The notes under the pieces were generated by a model. It saw only the letters and a program-made list of their open reading frames with translations. It had not been told where the DNA came from and searched no databases. 64,000 nt of DNA from Siderastrea radians (taxonomy: Eukaryota > Cnidaria > Anthozoa > Scleractinia > Rhizangiidae): the NCBI GenBank assembly GCA_964017195.1, contig OZ024896.1, positions 36,011,307-36,075,306 of the forward strand, written 5' to 3'. A program made the position numbers and the translations under genes. This document shows positions 10,350 to 22,744 of this stretch, in pieces (positions within the stretch are counted from its first letter, which is position 1; each line of letters begins with the position of its first letter).

Positions 10350-12993
10350 GCAAAAGAAACAGCGACAGCTACCACAACAAAAATAAACAAAAACAACCGT
10401 ACAGCAATTTAAAGATTGAAAGTCTTGTCTTAACTTATTATTTTGCAGAGATCATTTATTGGCCAGCTGGCTCATACGGGTTACCTAAAGCTGCATCCGG
10501 ATGTCCTTATGCTGATGGTTTTCAGTGGCTTATTGGACGTAGATACCAGGATAATGAAGATACCAATTCAAAAAGCAATAAGTCGCAACAATTCCATCTT
10601 GACGCAACGGTAAACAAAAGAGGCATTATCCGTTCATTCTGCATGAAGACTAATACATTGTCTGACATGAAGCGAAGCACTTGGCCTCGAGGTATTATAT
10701 AAATGGTGTGTGAAAGCATTGATATATCTTACAGTCACGTATCAGCTTAAAATTTAGTTAATGCTCTGCTGTATCTGATTTTCAGGTAAGTACTGCATTT
10801 ACAAGAAAGGCGGGTCCTGCCCCGCGGGTTTGACATCGGGATTTATTAAGTGGGACGACGAAGATGACGATAACAGGAATAGCGGGACGGGGACACTGCC
10901 TGACGGCGTATATGACCGCAACACAAAGATCGAGTTTTGCTGTAGAACAAATGGAGACAAAAACGGACCTGCCCTCCCAGACGCCATTTTTCTTGTTGGC
11001 TTATGATTCAGCTGAATGCCAGCAGGTGAAGTGGGCTGTAGTTAGTGTGGAGTGGATACGGTTTGATAATGAGGACAGTGGTAATGCTGATGGTAAAGGA
11101 GGGACATATCCACATGGCGCAGGAATTGATGATCACACTATTCATTATTGCTACTACCAAGGTAAGTGAATGTGGTGATGATGATGATGTTGATGATGGT
11201 CATATGGATGATGATGATGACGACGATGATCATGCGGAGGATGATGATGACAAATCGTACTTTACTAAAGCGCATGGCTTCCGCTGGTGAGGACACTGTA
11301 CTGTCTCGATACGATCATTATCGACAGAAGGCCGCATTAGTTTCGCTGTGGCCCTTTCCCTTAACGTAAATTCATATTCTTAGTTTTAGCTTTACTCTTG
11401 CAAGATTGATCATCACAGTTTGCTAGTCTCCGGAAAGTAGGCCCACGCAGTTATGGTGCTCGTCAACATTGTAGCTCAATCTCATCTTAATGTAACCATT
11501 GTGTAAATTCGCAACCTGTTCATGAATGGTGGACTGTTTTACGCTTTGGGGAGAGGGAGATCATCGGTTTGACAGAGGCCTCAGAAAATATAGAGGAAAG
11601 GAGGTCCCCACCCTTCCGCGTACCACCTAAAGTTTAAGTAGTACGTTGTTTTTCTAGGATGCAACAAAACCCTGACTGGAGACAAGGGCACCTTTTATTC
11701 ACCAAACTACCCAAGAAAATACCTGGATGGACAGTTCTGCTCCTGGAGTATCACGGTCAGGCCAGCGCATCAAATCCACTTGATGTTTACAAACTTCAGT
11801 TTGCAAAGTGAGAATGATACAGATGGTTTATACGTGTATGATGGAGAGAATGTCACAGGAGTGGTGTTGGGAGTGTTTTATGGAGGTTATCCTCCACCCA
11901 AGGAAGGAGTATATTCTTCGTCAAACCACATGTTTATAATATTTAAATCAGATAAGAATGCCTCCTACATTGGCTTCAGTGCTTCATTCAGTGCTATTTA
12001 TTGCTGGAGTAATAATTGCTCCAATGTGGGAACATCAGCCTCGCGAATCACGGAAGTGACACCAACACTTACTGTTTACCCTTCTTCATCTAAGACAGTG
12101 CCGGTAATGACGTCACCTAAAACAGATTTTGTAGTTACTTCATATAAGAGATGGTCATCTACAGGAAGGCTGCATATGACATCATCTACCACAAAGACAG
12201 TAGTAACGTCACCGCACACAGAAGCAGTGATGACATCATCGTACCCAGAACTGGAAGCGACGTCAACTTTCACAGAGACGACACCAACGGAGCCAAGAGA
12301 ACCGACCAAGCCAACGGAGACAACAGAATCGACAAAGGAAGGTGGACAAACAGGAGCAAGAGAAAAACCTAATCAAAAAGGTGATTTACGATAGTCCAAG
12401 CATGCGCTTTAGTTTTTTCTAGACACTGTGGCATGCATACTAAATTACATGAATTCCTCCAATTAAGCTGAGTGAAAAAGAATTTTGCGGCAAAAAGTCC
12501 CTGCAAAGCCTTTGTGAAAGAAGCAAGATCTTGCACAGTGTTAAGAAGCCAAAAAATATCTTGCAAGCTGAAGAAGAAAATTCATTCAAATCGTTAAGTC
12601 GCAGAAAATTCGAGCAGCTGAACTCCCCCACCCCCTACCTGAAAAAGAAGGATAAAAAAATATTGGTCGAGAAAGTGGCGCGTAGTAAAGCAAAAGCAAA
12701 ACCATCAAACTTTTATAAATATATAAATACCTAAGGTAAATATGATGTGCATGTAACCTGATAATTTTAAGGTTGTTCTATGATTCGCAGGTTTCAATGT
12801 CGCAGCTGTTGTCGTTCCCTTGGTGTTGTTATTGTTATTAGCATTGCTACTTGTAGCTGCATTCTTCTACTACAAGCGGTAAGACACGCATGTTGATTAT
12901 TCCGTTCGTAGAAGATTTCTCCCTTGCTTCCTTCCCTTGATGACTTGGGCCCCACTTAGAGCACCTATTGGTGAAGTGGGCTCCCTGCTAAAA

Positions 12994-13029
<36 letters not shown>

Positions 13030-16000
13030 GACAATCAAATTATCAAACTGTAAATACTATTTAAAGGCAATTTTACGGGAGGTGGCGTGACTTTAAGTTT
13101 AGGTATGGTCCAAAGTGAGGACTTTCGTATTAAAGTCACAGGAAGAGTTCGAAAGGAATTCCTAAAGGCTGCCATAATCCTTGCTTTGTGGCCTCGGTTT
13201 AATTTATTTTCAGCTTTAAGGCGCTGTTGCACAAGGCAATCTTTCCTCTGCAACTTGGAACGTTGCGAGAGAAGTTACACCGTGTAACATGTATTCTGGA
13301 ACTTATCTCGTTCCGCTTCAAGCTGCAGGAAAAATTGCCTTGTGTAACAGCGCCTTTTGGACGTGTAGTTCCTGTCATTTTTTGTAAGGTTTAATATTGA
13401 TGACCCTTCTTATATAAGAGACTCGGGCTCGTTACAACTCAACACCGATGGGATGTCAGTATTCGAAGGTGTCAGTCATTGCGTTTATTGCATAGTCCAT
13501 TTTTGATTCCACTTCACCCATCCAACCTATGAATGAAAGTGATTCGTCCAGACCGCAACACCAGCGGCTACGTTCCCTTCTCTTTTTCAACAGCGGGTGC
13601 TTTAACGTCCCTTACTTATTCAGATTGCTTATGTTTGTTACATTTGAATGAGATCAGTGGATCTGTGAAATATTCTACCTGCCTCGTTGTCACTGTGAGG
13701 AATTTAAAGACCCATAATTGATGCGAGGTTGTGTAGATGAAAAGATCTCTCCGCGCCTTCGGTGAAGTTTGCAGTGCTGGCTGTCAATATTTTAAGCGCG
13801 GTCGTTTGAGCCGGTGTTGACAACTTATTTAGTATGACCAAGTATAGAAGACAAGGCCAAACTCTTAACACCATGTAAAAAAATGTAACGGGTTAGCTCA
13901 CACGGGTCAGCTCATTTAGACCCCTTAAGGGTACGACTTCAGCCCGACCACTCGTTTTATGAGAGAGGGTATTCCAAAGTGGAGTGTCATGAAGAGCTGC
14001 ACTTCCAAGCTTGTTTAATCTGCATTGCAAATGCGACATTTATGGACAGGGCTTTGAACGTAAGCACTGTTCATTTGTTTTTTTTTTTTACAGGAGGAAG
14101 GCGAAAGAAAAAGACACAGAGCCAAAAGAAATCATCGTTATGAGGTTTGTTAACGCTGAATTCCGCTAAATAAAATGCCTGACCGGAATCTATTATGTGT
14201 ATTGAATTGCTGGAAAACAATACTGAAAATTGATCATAACCTTTCACTGATTATGACATTAAAAGATCAGATGAATTCCCTTTATACTTTCTCTCCGGGA
14301 TTGAACAGTTAACATAGGAGTGCTCGTGACCTCAGCCTCCGGTATTGATGTGTTTTCCACATTTCTTTGTTTTTTCTTTCAGTTCGTGTGGTGAATCACC
14401 TGTATCACTTGAAAATCCTTGTTTTAACAGGTAAGATTCAGTGATACTCATGGGATATTGTATCGGTTACTTCGAATTAGTGAACTAGCGAATCACTGAA
14501 CATTGATTTTCCAACTGTTACCCGAGAAACCTGTCTAATTCATGCACTCGCGCCCAGCTTGCGAACCTGTACAGGAATCCAACACCAGAATAAGCTTACC
14601 CCGGTTGCCTCTTCCGGACTTAAAGCAACGACGAAGGCAACATGAGTTAAGGAAAACGTCATTTAAATTGTGCATTTCGTTTCTTTTATACTATTTTACG
14701 ATTATTTCAACTCGTTTAACCTGTGTAATGTGGCCGAGCTATCCTCGAACTGAATTCATTTGGACGACGGTCAAGTTCAGGAAGAGAGAGAGACATTTTT
14801 TTCAATTTCTATTACTTTCAGTTCTTAGCCATTTTAGTTCCTTTATGAACCTTGTGGCGCCATGAAATCGATTCATGTAAACGCGGTATGAAAGCTTCAT
14901 CTCCGGCCGGAATGTAAACCGACTCCCTGGGGATGCATGGTACTCAGTAAAGCTTCGTATGGGGACACTCCGCCCCGAGGTTTAAACCGTTACCCTTTCA
15001 TCGACAATATTGTTGGAAATCTTAACCTTTCATATACCGAGAACAAAGATTGCACCATTTTTTGACCTCACGATAAGCCACATGCAGTAAACCATGGCGG
15101 GTTTCAAGTCACCCGAAGGGTCCAAGATTTCGTCGTATATTATGCTTTATAGTTTCTGACAAGATTTTGCAACACTTTTTAGTCCTTGGATTTAACTGCT
15201 CTCTTTGTCAGTTTAACGTGCATTTTGGTGATCCTTAAAACTAGAATAACCACCTTTTGGTATACGGCCGAGCGCAAAAAAAGGCACCCCTTTCGGACGG
15301 GCCTTTCCACTTAGCCCATTTTACAGAGTATCCCGTACTGGTAAAACAACTAAACACGGCCTTTGCCGAAACGAGTTTCTATTTAGTATGGTCTACATCA
15401 GCGACCTGGTTATAATTATTTTAGTTCACAGGCTCAATTCACAGTCAAAATAATTCAAGCGTTCTCGCCGTTTTGTCTTCTCAGCTCTACTTAATGTTTA
15501 TCATTTGGCCGTTTATTTTTGTTTCAGTTCGCTGGGTGAATCTCCCCTGTCAGTTGAAAATCCGTGTTATGGCAGGTATGATTTAGCGCCACGTGTACTA
15601 ACAAGTATTCAATAGCTTTCTTGGACTAGTGCCGCTCCCCAACTCCCCGTTCCTTTCTACTAGTCAAGCGTTAGGATTCATGCATGCAAAGAACCAACCG
15701 TTAGAATAACCTTTACTGCAGCACCACAGGAATGTACTTCTTAATATCACTCATTTGAATGGTAACACTTTAGGATTTCATCCACGGACTCGAAATGAAG
15801 ATCTAACTCGTGCAGTATTATAAACAGCACCACAGGAATATCCTGCTCAGTAGTGTTTATTTTAATGTTAACAGAATTTCATCCACAGGCTCAAGATCTA
15901 GAACCACATTGCACGCTATAATCAACAAAGTCACGAGAAAATTCTGCCTCAGTAGTCATCCTGTGAGATTTTGTCTGTAAACTGAAATTCTTTACTCCGT

Positions 16001-16148
16001 ACTGAAAAGGTAACGTTTTTTGCTTGGTGCATTTCACAGCGAGGAAGCATTCGACGTTTACGCTGAGATTAAGGCACCTGAAAAGAATGGGATGGACCCT
16101 AAACTGGACCAAGAAAGTGATAACCCACTATATGAGAGTACGGCCTAG
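7785..16148 (+). CDS. receptor gene 1: ApeC-CUB transmembrane protein with NPxY-type tail
   Basis: The best phase-consistent model joins 7785-8027 (ApeC-a), 8122-8505 (ApeC-b), 11658-12380 (CUB plus Ser/Thr stalk), 12791-12878 (membrane), 14094-14144, 14383-14430, 15528-15575 and 16040-16148 (TAG stop). That gives about 564 residues, without a signal peptide, which I could not place. ApeC-a opens WPAGSYGLPKAASGCP. ApeC-b shows YCIYKKGGSCPAGL, FCCRTDG and CQQVKWA. The CUB begins CNKTLTGDKG. A Val/Leu-rich membrane segment ends FFYYKRRKAKEK. The tail carries NPCF, NPCY, VYAEI and NPLY motifs. The model skips the broken exons of unit 2 (9311-9940) and unit 3 (10786-11161), which is the main uncertainty. 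The family suggests a surface recognition receptor; the ligand is unknown. The 3' end abuts a transposon 37 bp after the stop. Confidence 0.65.
8667..9243 (-). mobile_element. LINE-type retrotransposon 3' fragment
   Basis: On the minus strand, 9199-8840 encodes 119 residues typical of the extreme C-terminus of a non-LTR retrotransposon reverse transcriptase. It shows HNLAPHYL, a YNTRHRD motif, GTKIWNSLPL and a final KSGLKKLFKSS. Catalytic domains are absent. The fragment replaces about 340 bp of intron present in unit 1, so insertion or repair removed the original sequence. It lies in the intron between ApeC-b and CUB of unit 2. Confidence 0.75.
9311..9940 (+). pseudogene. CUB plus stalk exon of unit 2, two frameshifts
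   Basis: Near-identical to the unit-1 exon. One base is missing just after the first Cys codon (AACAAACG where AACAAAACG keeps frame), so phase-1 splicing from ApeC-b reads the CUB out of frame. Further on, four extra bases at about 9748 shift the stalk, and the CUB frame then stops at 9845. The unshifted CUB frame otherwise encodes a normal domain. Both lesions are private to this unit. Confidence 0.7.
10305..10350. repeat. (CAA)n microsatellite
   Basis: Perfect ACA/CAA triplets, expanded relative to the matching place in unit 2 (about 7670-7690). Confidence 0.85.
10449..10691 (+). CDS. ApeC-a exon of tandem unit 3 (intact)
   Basis: This 243-bp exon has GCAG| and CGAG|GTATTA borders and phase-1 ends. 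It reads WPAGSYGLPKAASGCP through FHLDATVNKRGIIRSFCMKT to TWPRG, almost identical to unit 2 (7785-8027). Its own partner exon at 10786-11161 is frame-shifted, so this exon has no usable downstream ApeC-b. Confidence 0.65.
10786..11161 (+). pseudogene. ApeC-b exon of unit 3, 8-bp deletion
   Basis: The exon is 376 bp where the other copies have 384. The missing 8 bp lie near 10968, just before the [12 protein letters not shown] segment, and shift the frame into an early stop. The sequence after the lesion is well preserved in the new frame, including CQQVKWA and HYCYYQG, which points to a recent break. Confidence 0.8.
11170..11252. repeat. (GAT)n-like microsatellite
   Basis: Imperfect GAT/GAC triplets just after the unit-3 ApeC-b donor. 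Confidence 0.8.
12989..13029. repeat. (ATT)n microsatellite
   Basis: About a dozen ATT triplets in the intron after the gene 1 membrane exon. Confidence 0.9.
13218..13356. mobile_element. small MITE-like inverted repeat
   Basis: AAGGCGCTGTTGCACAAGGC at the left matches the reverse complement of the right end (GCCTTGTGTAACAGCGCCTT). The interior is about 100 bp and non-coding. It lies in an intron of receptor gene 1. Confidence 0.7.
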
Positions 16149-16185
16149 GTGTGTACCATTTGTCAGAAATTTTTAATTTTTATGT

Positions 16186-18994
16186 AACACCCCTCTGTAA
16201 CAGACCCGGTGAAGCTTGGTTGTTCAGCAGGTTTTTCACAAAAATTCTACCAGGGCAGACAAAAAACCACCAGGTTGAACCGATTGTTCACCAGGGAGGC
16301 CGACGATATATAAACTCTAGCCATACATGTATATGCCTGCAAAACTGTGTCCCAGTAGTTAAGGAGGGAACCCCTATTGTATTACATTTTGAAAATATGT
16401 TAACTGAGGTATCTTATACAAGAGTTGTTACTACAAATCGCAGGGTTGTTTATCGCAGACAGGCCATGATGTCGTTATACCTGCAGGCTCTGCCTCTTCT
16501 TTGCCTCCGATCTAGATAGGCAGGGCTTCTGCTTCAACTGGTTCTGAGGTTGCCTCTTCACCGTCATCTTCGTAGTTGTCGTCTGCATGCAGTGGCACCA
16601 ATGCTCGTGTGAGGGAATCCTCAAATTCTTCAGCAATTTCTTGAATTTCATGATATAAATGTCTCCACTGACATCTTGAACACGGTTTCCGTGATTGTAA
16701 CAGCTTCATCTAAGCATACAGTCATGGCATTGTCATCTTTGTCTGCAGGATATGTGCGTATGCCATTGAAGCACCTGTCCAGTTGGGGTCTATGGCATAG
16801 AAAATGTTCTCTTCATCTCGCAAGGGTTTCAGCAAGAAAATCTCCCCGCAGTTAGGACCGTGGTCCAATACTCGCCGTTGATACATTTTCGGTAACCTTT
16901 AGGAGGCTAAAGGGTAATCCATCAGTTCAACGAAATACAAGGACTTCTCCAATCTCAAAGACGAAATCAGACGCACTCAAGGAACCATCATTAGGACCGT
17001 CGGCTCAATGATAATCTTCACTTTCCGGTTGCTCTGTGTTACTTACGAAAATGCGATCTTGGATCGGTGCAATGGCTAATTCACGTCTCGATGCGTGTTG
17101 GGCAATAATGGTTGGTGCGGTTTCGTATTTCCTCTTCTGGAAATTTCTCAAGCTATTTATTGGTCTTGAATTTGTAGCCATGTGAGTGGCTCTCAAATTT
17201 GCCTTTTGTTCGACAGTTACAATTCCACTCTTTCCAAGTTTCTCCACATACCCACGGCAACAATTCATTCTTCCAATATAAACCTGCCTTCCAACCATCA
17301 AAGCCTCATCTTCTTTCCCGCAGTGTAAATGACGTCTTTTTCTCGGCCTTTTCGGTTGGAGAGAAGTTCAGTGGCTTTTCTTGACTTATTTTTCTTCTTC
17401 GATTTCCTTTTCTTCTTGATCATGACGATCTTGCGTTTTGTACCCAGCTGATTCCTCTCAGGACGTACCTAATCGACGGAAATCGATCATCGGAAAGCTA
17501 TTCGATTAATCGATAACACTCGATATTTTTCCATTGATTAGTCAATTTAGTCGATTGAAATAGATAATCACAAATTTTTAACACATCGATGAAAGTCGAT
17601 AATAAGAAACGTGAGCCATACTTTAAATCCGCTCTCGTCAGAAAAATGGTGAAAGCTGTTCCTGAGAGGGACGTCAAAACTTACCCTCAAGCTTACCTTC
17701 GAATCAACTTTGAAGATTAAAGACGATGTAAGTTCTTTCGCTAATGCGGATGGAAGGCAAATTTTCTAATTTTCTTTCTCCAGGATCACTGACAGGCAAT
17801 ATTCCAGCTCAGCATTCCTATGGCGCTGTACTCTGTGCTCATCTGTCTGTGCTATACTCACGAGAATTAAAAATTTCGCCAACTAACGTACAAAGCAAAG
17901 GAAATTTTACGCGTATTCGAGAATCGTAGTAATAATATCCGGAGTCTCTGCCTAAATTAAAAGTGACGGAAAGCTGCAGAAATTGACAAATTGTCGTCCG
18001 CTCTCGAAGAATTTCGAGCGCTTGTGGGGAGACACGCATGGCGGAATAACGTGAAGGGCTTGTTTAGATTTGTAAGCCGCTTATGTTCGATCCTTTAAGG
18101 TTTTCTAGCAAAATGTAAAACCCTGTAGTCAATCTTCAATAAAGTGTTAAGGGGCTGTTCATTGGATATATGTGGGCTGCTGTTTATTAGTTCTAGTGAG
18201 TTGTGATTCATTCTAGGGAGGATCAACCAGACGCTCAAACTGAACACTTTACGAAAGTGAATGGACACGATCTTCGTCCATTTTTTTCGATAATTGTCGA
18301 ACAAATCGATAAAATCGATAGCCAATTACAAAAATCGATCAAAATCGATAATCACAAGAAAGCGAGCGATGGATTTCTATCGATTTCCGATATTAATCGA
18401 TTGATTAGTATCGATTACGATCAATTTTTATCAAGTATCGAAATTATCGATTAGATACGTCCTGTTCTTCTTACGCTTTTTGGGCTCGGAAGAATCGCAC
18501 GAATCTTCAACATATTCCCGTTTTGAATGCTCGTTTCTGGCCTCGGAAGAACACGAGGAAGATCCAGAGGTTTCACTGTCGCTTGCACTCGGGCTATTAT
18601 CAGAATCTCCACCTCCACGATCATATTTATCATCGGATGATTCAACCGCCATTTTCCTACACGATCACTTGTCAGAGCCCGCACGACTTCGACCAGCGGG
18701 AACCAATCAAAAGAGACAAATTGCACATGTTTCTGTTAGCGCTTCCCAAGCCCGCAATCCTTTTGCACAACAATCTCGATGCACACAAGTAATTCTACAA
18801 CTGAACAAGACTGAACAAACGAGAGCCGTGACTTTTTCTCACAGGTTAACAGGCATCACTAGGGAAACTAAATTGTTCACCAGGGAGAAATAAAATTGAC
18901 CAGGGGCTTTTTAAAAATCCAGCAGGGGCCAGGGAGGTCAAAATTCCACCAGGAAGGGGAAAATAACCCACCAGGTCTGTTACAGAGAGGTGTT
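16186..18994 (-). mobile_element. 2.8-kb TIR element carrying a decayed gene
   Basis: The ends are inverted copies: AACACCCCTCTGTAACAGAC on the left, and on the right AACACCTCTCTGTAACAGAC in reverse complement. ATGT flanks both sides as a possible 4-bp target duplication. Sub-terminal ACCAGGG motifs repeat at both ends. Inside, the minus strand holds traces of one gene. An acidic Ser-rich start (MAVESSDDKYDRGGG, from 18652) passes into a Lys-rich stretch (KKRKKN). The frame resumes across a nested insertion as QLGTKRKIVMIKKKRK near 17440. Later pieces at 17301-17005 and 16709-16512 lie in other frames. No transposase signature was recognised, so this is probably a non-autonomous element with a captured or degenerate gene. 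Confidence 0.6.
17460..18463. mobile_element. nested 1.0-kb inverted-repeat element rich in ATCGAT
   Basis: It is bounded by AGGACGTACCTAATCGA and, in reverse complement, AGGACGTATCTAATCGA. Both ends are packed with ATCGAT/AATCGAT motifs over roughly 120-150 bp. It interrupts the Lys-rich part of the gene in the surrounding element. Reading across the removed insertion restores one frame, so it arrived after that element formed. Confidence 0.7.
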
Positions 18995-18999
18995 ATGTA

Positions 19000-20965
19000 G
19001 CCCGTTTCAGACGCCAAATTTAACTGCCGTGCCGAACTAGAGGGATCGCAATCGAGTTCGACTTTGGCACGGCGTTTGATACCAATCCATGCCAGTGCCG
19101 TGTAGTATGCCAAGCTCACGATAGTAGCACGACTTGGTTTCAAACGTCCTGCTATGCGTGCCGAACTTAACTCATGGGTTATAGATACATTTTAAAGATT
19201 GATTTATGGGGAAAACTCTGGAAAATGTTTTGTTTTGGAAGCCGCTATTTTAAGAGCGACTTTCAGTAAAAATCAACCAAAATTTCAATTTAGCGACAGT
19301 AGTGAAAAAATCGACTTCTTTCGTATTTTGCATATAATTAGGTATTAGTAAAGCTAGAAACCTGATGTGGTTCGTTTTCGCCAGAAGCGCTTTATTTTCG
19401 AAAAAAACGAGGAAATCGATTCCCGGGTTCGGGGGGTCAAGATCACAGGAAATTAATCTTGAAAATCAGTACTATAAACTTGCATCGCGCTGGTAATCTA
19501 AAGCGCAGAGAAAAAGATAGGCCCTTTCTAGCGACAGTACAAGTCTTTTTCATTAACTAGACAGTTGTGAAACAGCACTGAGTAGCGAAATCTACTGAGC
19601 ACAAACAATTCCAAACTAAAAGGCAGGTTTTGATGATCACGTAGCAACTGATTTGGAACCTAACTTCTGTGAAATAATTTAACATGTGCCATAATTCTAA
19701 ATGGTCTCAATCCTCATTCAATAGACAGCACAAACATTGAAATAAACCATACCTTGAAACTGGCTTGGGTTATCCATGCTACTTTGTTTGGGACCAGTTC
19801 GAACTCAGCAAAGTTTTAACAAATGGGGCTTAGTGAAGTTGAATTCTGCCGTACACAAAAACACGGGAACTTTTGCTTCTTTAACCAAACGGGCTCGCTC
19901 TATCTCATTCTTGTTAATTTCCAGCGTTAACCTTCTTTTGCGTTCCAAAAAGAGGAAGAAAAAGCCCGAAATGGGCGATTATCACGTTTCCAAACTTCTG
20001 TTCCTTCGTGTGCAAACATTCTCTGTACATTTGTTTGCATTGCTTTACCAAATACCGTGACTAAATTGTTTAACCAAATTTGGATATATGATGTCACAGG
20101 TGTAACATATTAGATGCCACGTTTTGTCGTGGTTTGAACAGAGAACTCACAACGATAACACCAGTATCGTTCAATTTTTTCTTTTCCCTCTACCTTTTTT
20201 GAGATCAACCGAACATTTTAGTTTGAAGCCATCATCAAGCATCAAGGAACGACGAAGAAAGGAGAGATTGTGTAGCTTAACACGAAAATTTTGGTGTATT
20301 TCGGGATGCGGCAAAGTTGAACTTCATTAAGCCCCATTTGTTAAATTCGCTGTCCTCCAAGTTTTCCCAAAGACAGCAGCATGGATAACCCAAGCCAGTT
20401 TCAAGGTATAGTTTAGTTCAATGTTTCTACTGTCTATTGAACGAGGATTGAGACCCTGTGGGGTTATGGCACATGTTAGGTTCGAACTCAGTTTCTACGT
20501 AAACATCAGAACCTGCTTTTTAGTTTGGAATTGTTTGTGCTCATTAAATTTCACTACTGCTGTTTTGTAACTGTCTAGTTAATGAAAAATACTTGTTCTG
20601 TTAATAAGAAGTGTCTATCTTTTTTCCGCGCTTTAGTTTACCAGCGCGATGCAAGTGTATTGTACTGATTTTCAAGATTAATTTCCTGTGATTTTGACCT
20701 CCCGAACCCAAGAATCGATTTCCTCGTTTTTTTGGAAAACAAAGCGCTTCTGGGGAAAGCGAACCACATCAGGTTTCTAGTTTTACTAATATCCATTTAT
20801 ATGCAAAATATGAAAGATATCGATTTTTCAACTTCTGCTGCCGAATGCTCAATGTTTACTGAAAGTCGCTCTTAATAGCTATTTTAAAAATTCGATTGTA
20901 ATAAATCCGACGTCTGAAATCAAGTCGAGCTTGGAACCGCAGTGGCACGACGCCTGAAACAGGCC
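19000..20965. mobile_element. 2-kb foldback element
   Basis: Two long arms (roughly 19000-19860 and 20310-20965) are inverted copies with scattered differences. For example, the left arm reverse-complemented and the right arm both read TAACCCAAGCCAGTTTCAAG. The ends carry a GTTTCAGACG/GTTTCAGGCG terminal motif. Only about 450 bp separates the arms. No transposase is seen. It abuts the 2.8-kb element directly. Confidence 0.75.
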
Positions 20966-20969
20966 TTAG

Positions 20970-22270
20970 ATCTAAAAGGTCGACACACAGGAGGAGACAT
21001 GTCCCCGCAACAAGTCCCTATTTTGCCTGGGCTTTTTTTTTAGTTTCTGAGCCTGGGGGGGGGGGGGAGGGGGGAGACTGAAAAATACAGAAAATAGTCA
21101 GAATACACTTTTGAATAGACGGTTGCTATGGAACCGTCAATCATCATAGACACGTCATTGACACAGGAAAATTTTCTCTGATAAATGTTAGGAAAAGTCA
21201 CGAGATTTGGTAATTATTTGTCTAGCCGTTTAAGTTATAAGTCAGCGCGGGCACAATGTGTCCTCCCCCCCAGGCTAAATAGGGTTAAGTCTGTTCGTTT
21301 GAACGATCCAATTTTTGTAAAAGCATCTAGTCGCAGGGACTAAAATATTGTCCCTTTGACTTGTCCCAGAAGTTCAAACTGGTTTAATTTGAATTGAAGG
21401 AACAAGTCCCCAGGACTGGTCTCCTTTACTGCGCTTGTCTGTTTAGATGTACTCTTTGTATGAGTCCATCCGACCATGAACAAAATGAAACTAACAAATT
21501 GAGCAAGTCTGACTATCTTTGCAAAAATCCTCTCGTGTGTATGCTCACGGTCCATGTTCCCTGGACAAAGTTGTACCAAAATTCCCTGCAACCAGTTCCT
21601 TAATGGATTACGGACCAGTCCCTTCGTGTCCTTCGTGTGTGCCAGAAGTTATGAGCAGCCTAATGTGACACGCGTGATAAGTCTGCGGGAATCCGGTAGT
21701 CAATATATAATTTTGTTGAAACTCATTAATATATATTTGTCTTTCTGTAGGACCTCCATCGAGGGAAGGAACCTTCATGTCAACTGGCAAGAGCCAGATT
21801 CATTTCTCCTAAGTCAAGATGGGCCTATGCGATGCTGGACAATTCATACGGCAAAGAGAGAACACCTAGGGGTCATCTTAACCCTTTTAGCTCCAATAGT
21901 GACAAGCATCTACTTTCTCCTCACAATATCACTACTTGATCAAACTTGTAGGTCATGAGAATAAATTAAATTATCACCGACCAAAAATAAAATGACCTGA
22001 TGTTTAATGAACTTCTCCCAACCAGTACCATAAGAGAAATATGGAGAACATTGAAGACAGCATGCATGTTGATATTGGGGCTTAAAGGATTAACTAAGGA
22101 CAGCATCGTTTATCCTGCCCCAGGATAAGAAATGAAGAAAATGCCTTTTCTACGTGTGTTTAACATAAGATTGTTGACCACTTAAAATTAGTAAGGTACT
22201 TTGCATCGAGATTTGTCCACTTTTGTCTGTATCAAGTTCAGCAAAAGGTTGTCCCGCGAGTTGTCTATAG
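20970..22270. other. no gene seen
   Basis: Intergenic, with a G-run near 21055-21070 and short frames without recognisable domains. Confidence 0.45.
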
Positions 22271-22744
22271 CTTACAGTTGATCCACGTCACGCGTGAACA
22301 GAAACCTGAACACGTGATCCGAGTCTTCAAATGAACAAGCTACTTTCAGTGACGTAACGGAGATCACAAAGGAAATATTGAAGATCTCATTGAAAGTTGC
22401 GAAAATGGATTCTAACTTTGTAGAAGCAAGCGGTTGTGACGGGACAAATCTTTGTTTTATCGAGAGACTGCGTTCTTTTCCGGGTTCGCTTCTCGTCAGT
22501 GGTTCAAAAACGTTTTAGACGTAGAAGTAGGTGAAATTATGTCAATTATTTTGCTGACGCGGGATTCCTGTTTCAACCAAACGAGAACAAACCTTGGAGC
22601 TGAACGCTTGTGTAAGAACGGTAGCTCCGAATGAAGTGGACGAAAACCAAGATACCTGTGCCGTGTCACGTAATTGCTGATGACAGTTCTTCCTAGTTGC
22701 GAGGCTGATTAAAGACAAAGCCGACGCTTCCGGTCCACAGTTAA

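Noticed and set aside
14542..14865. A 107-codon forward frame in a gene 1 intron
   Set aside because: It lies between phase-2 tail exons, shows no domain and has no matching splice sites.
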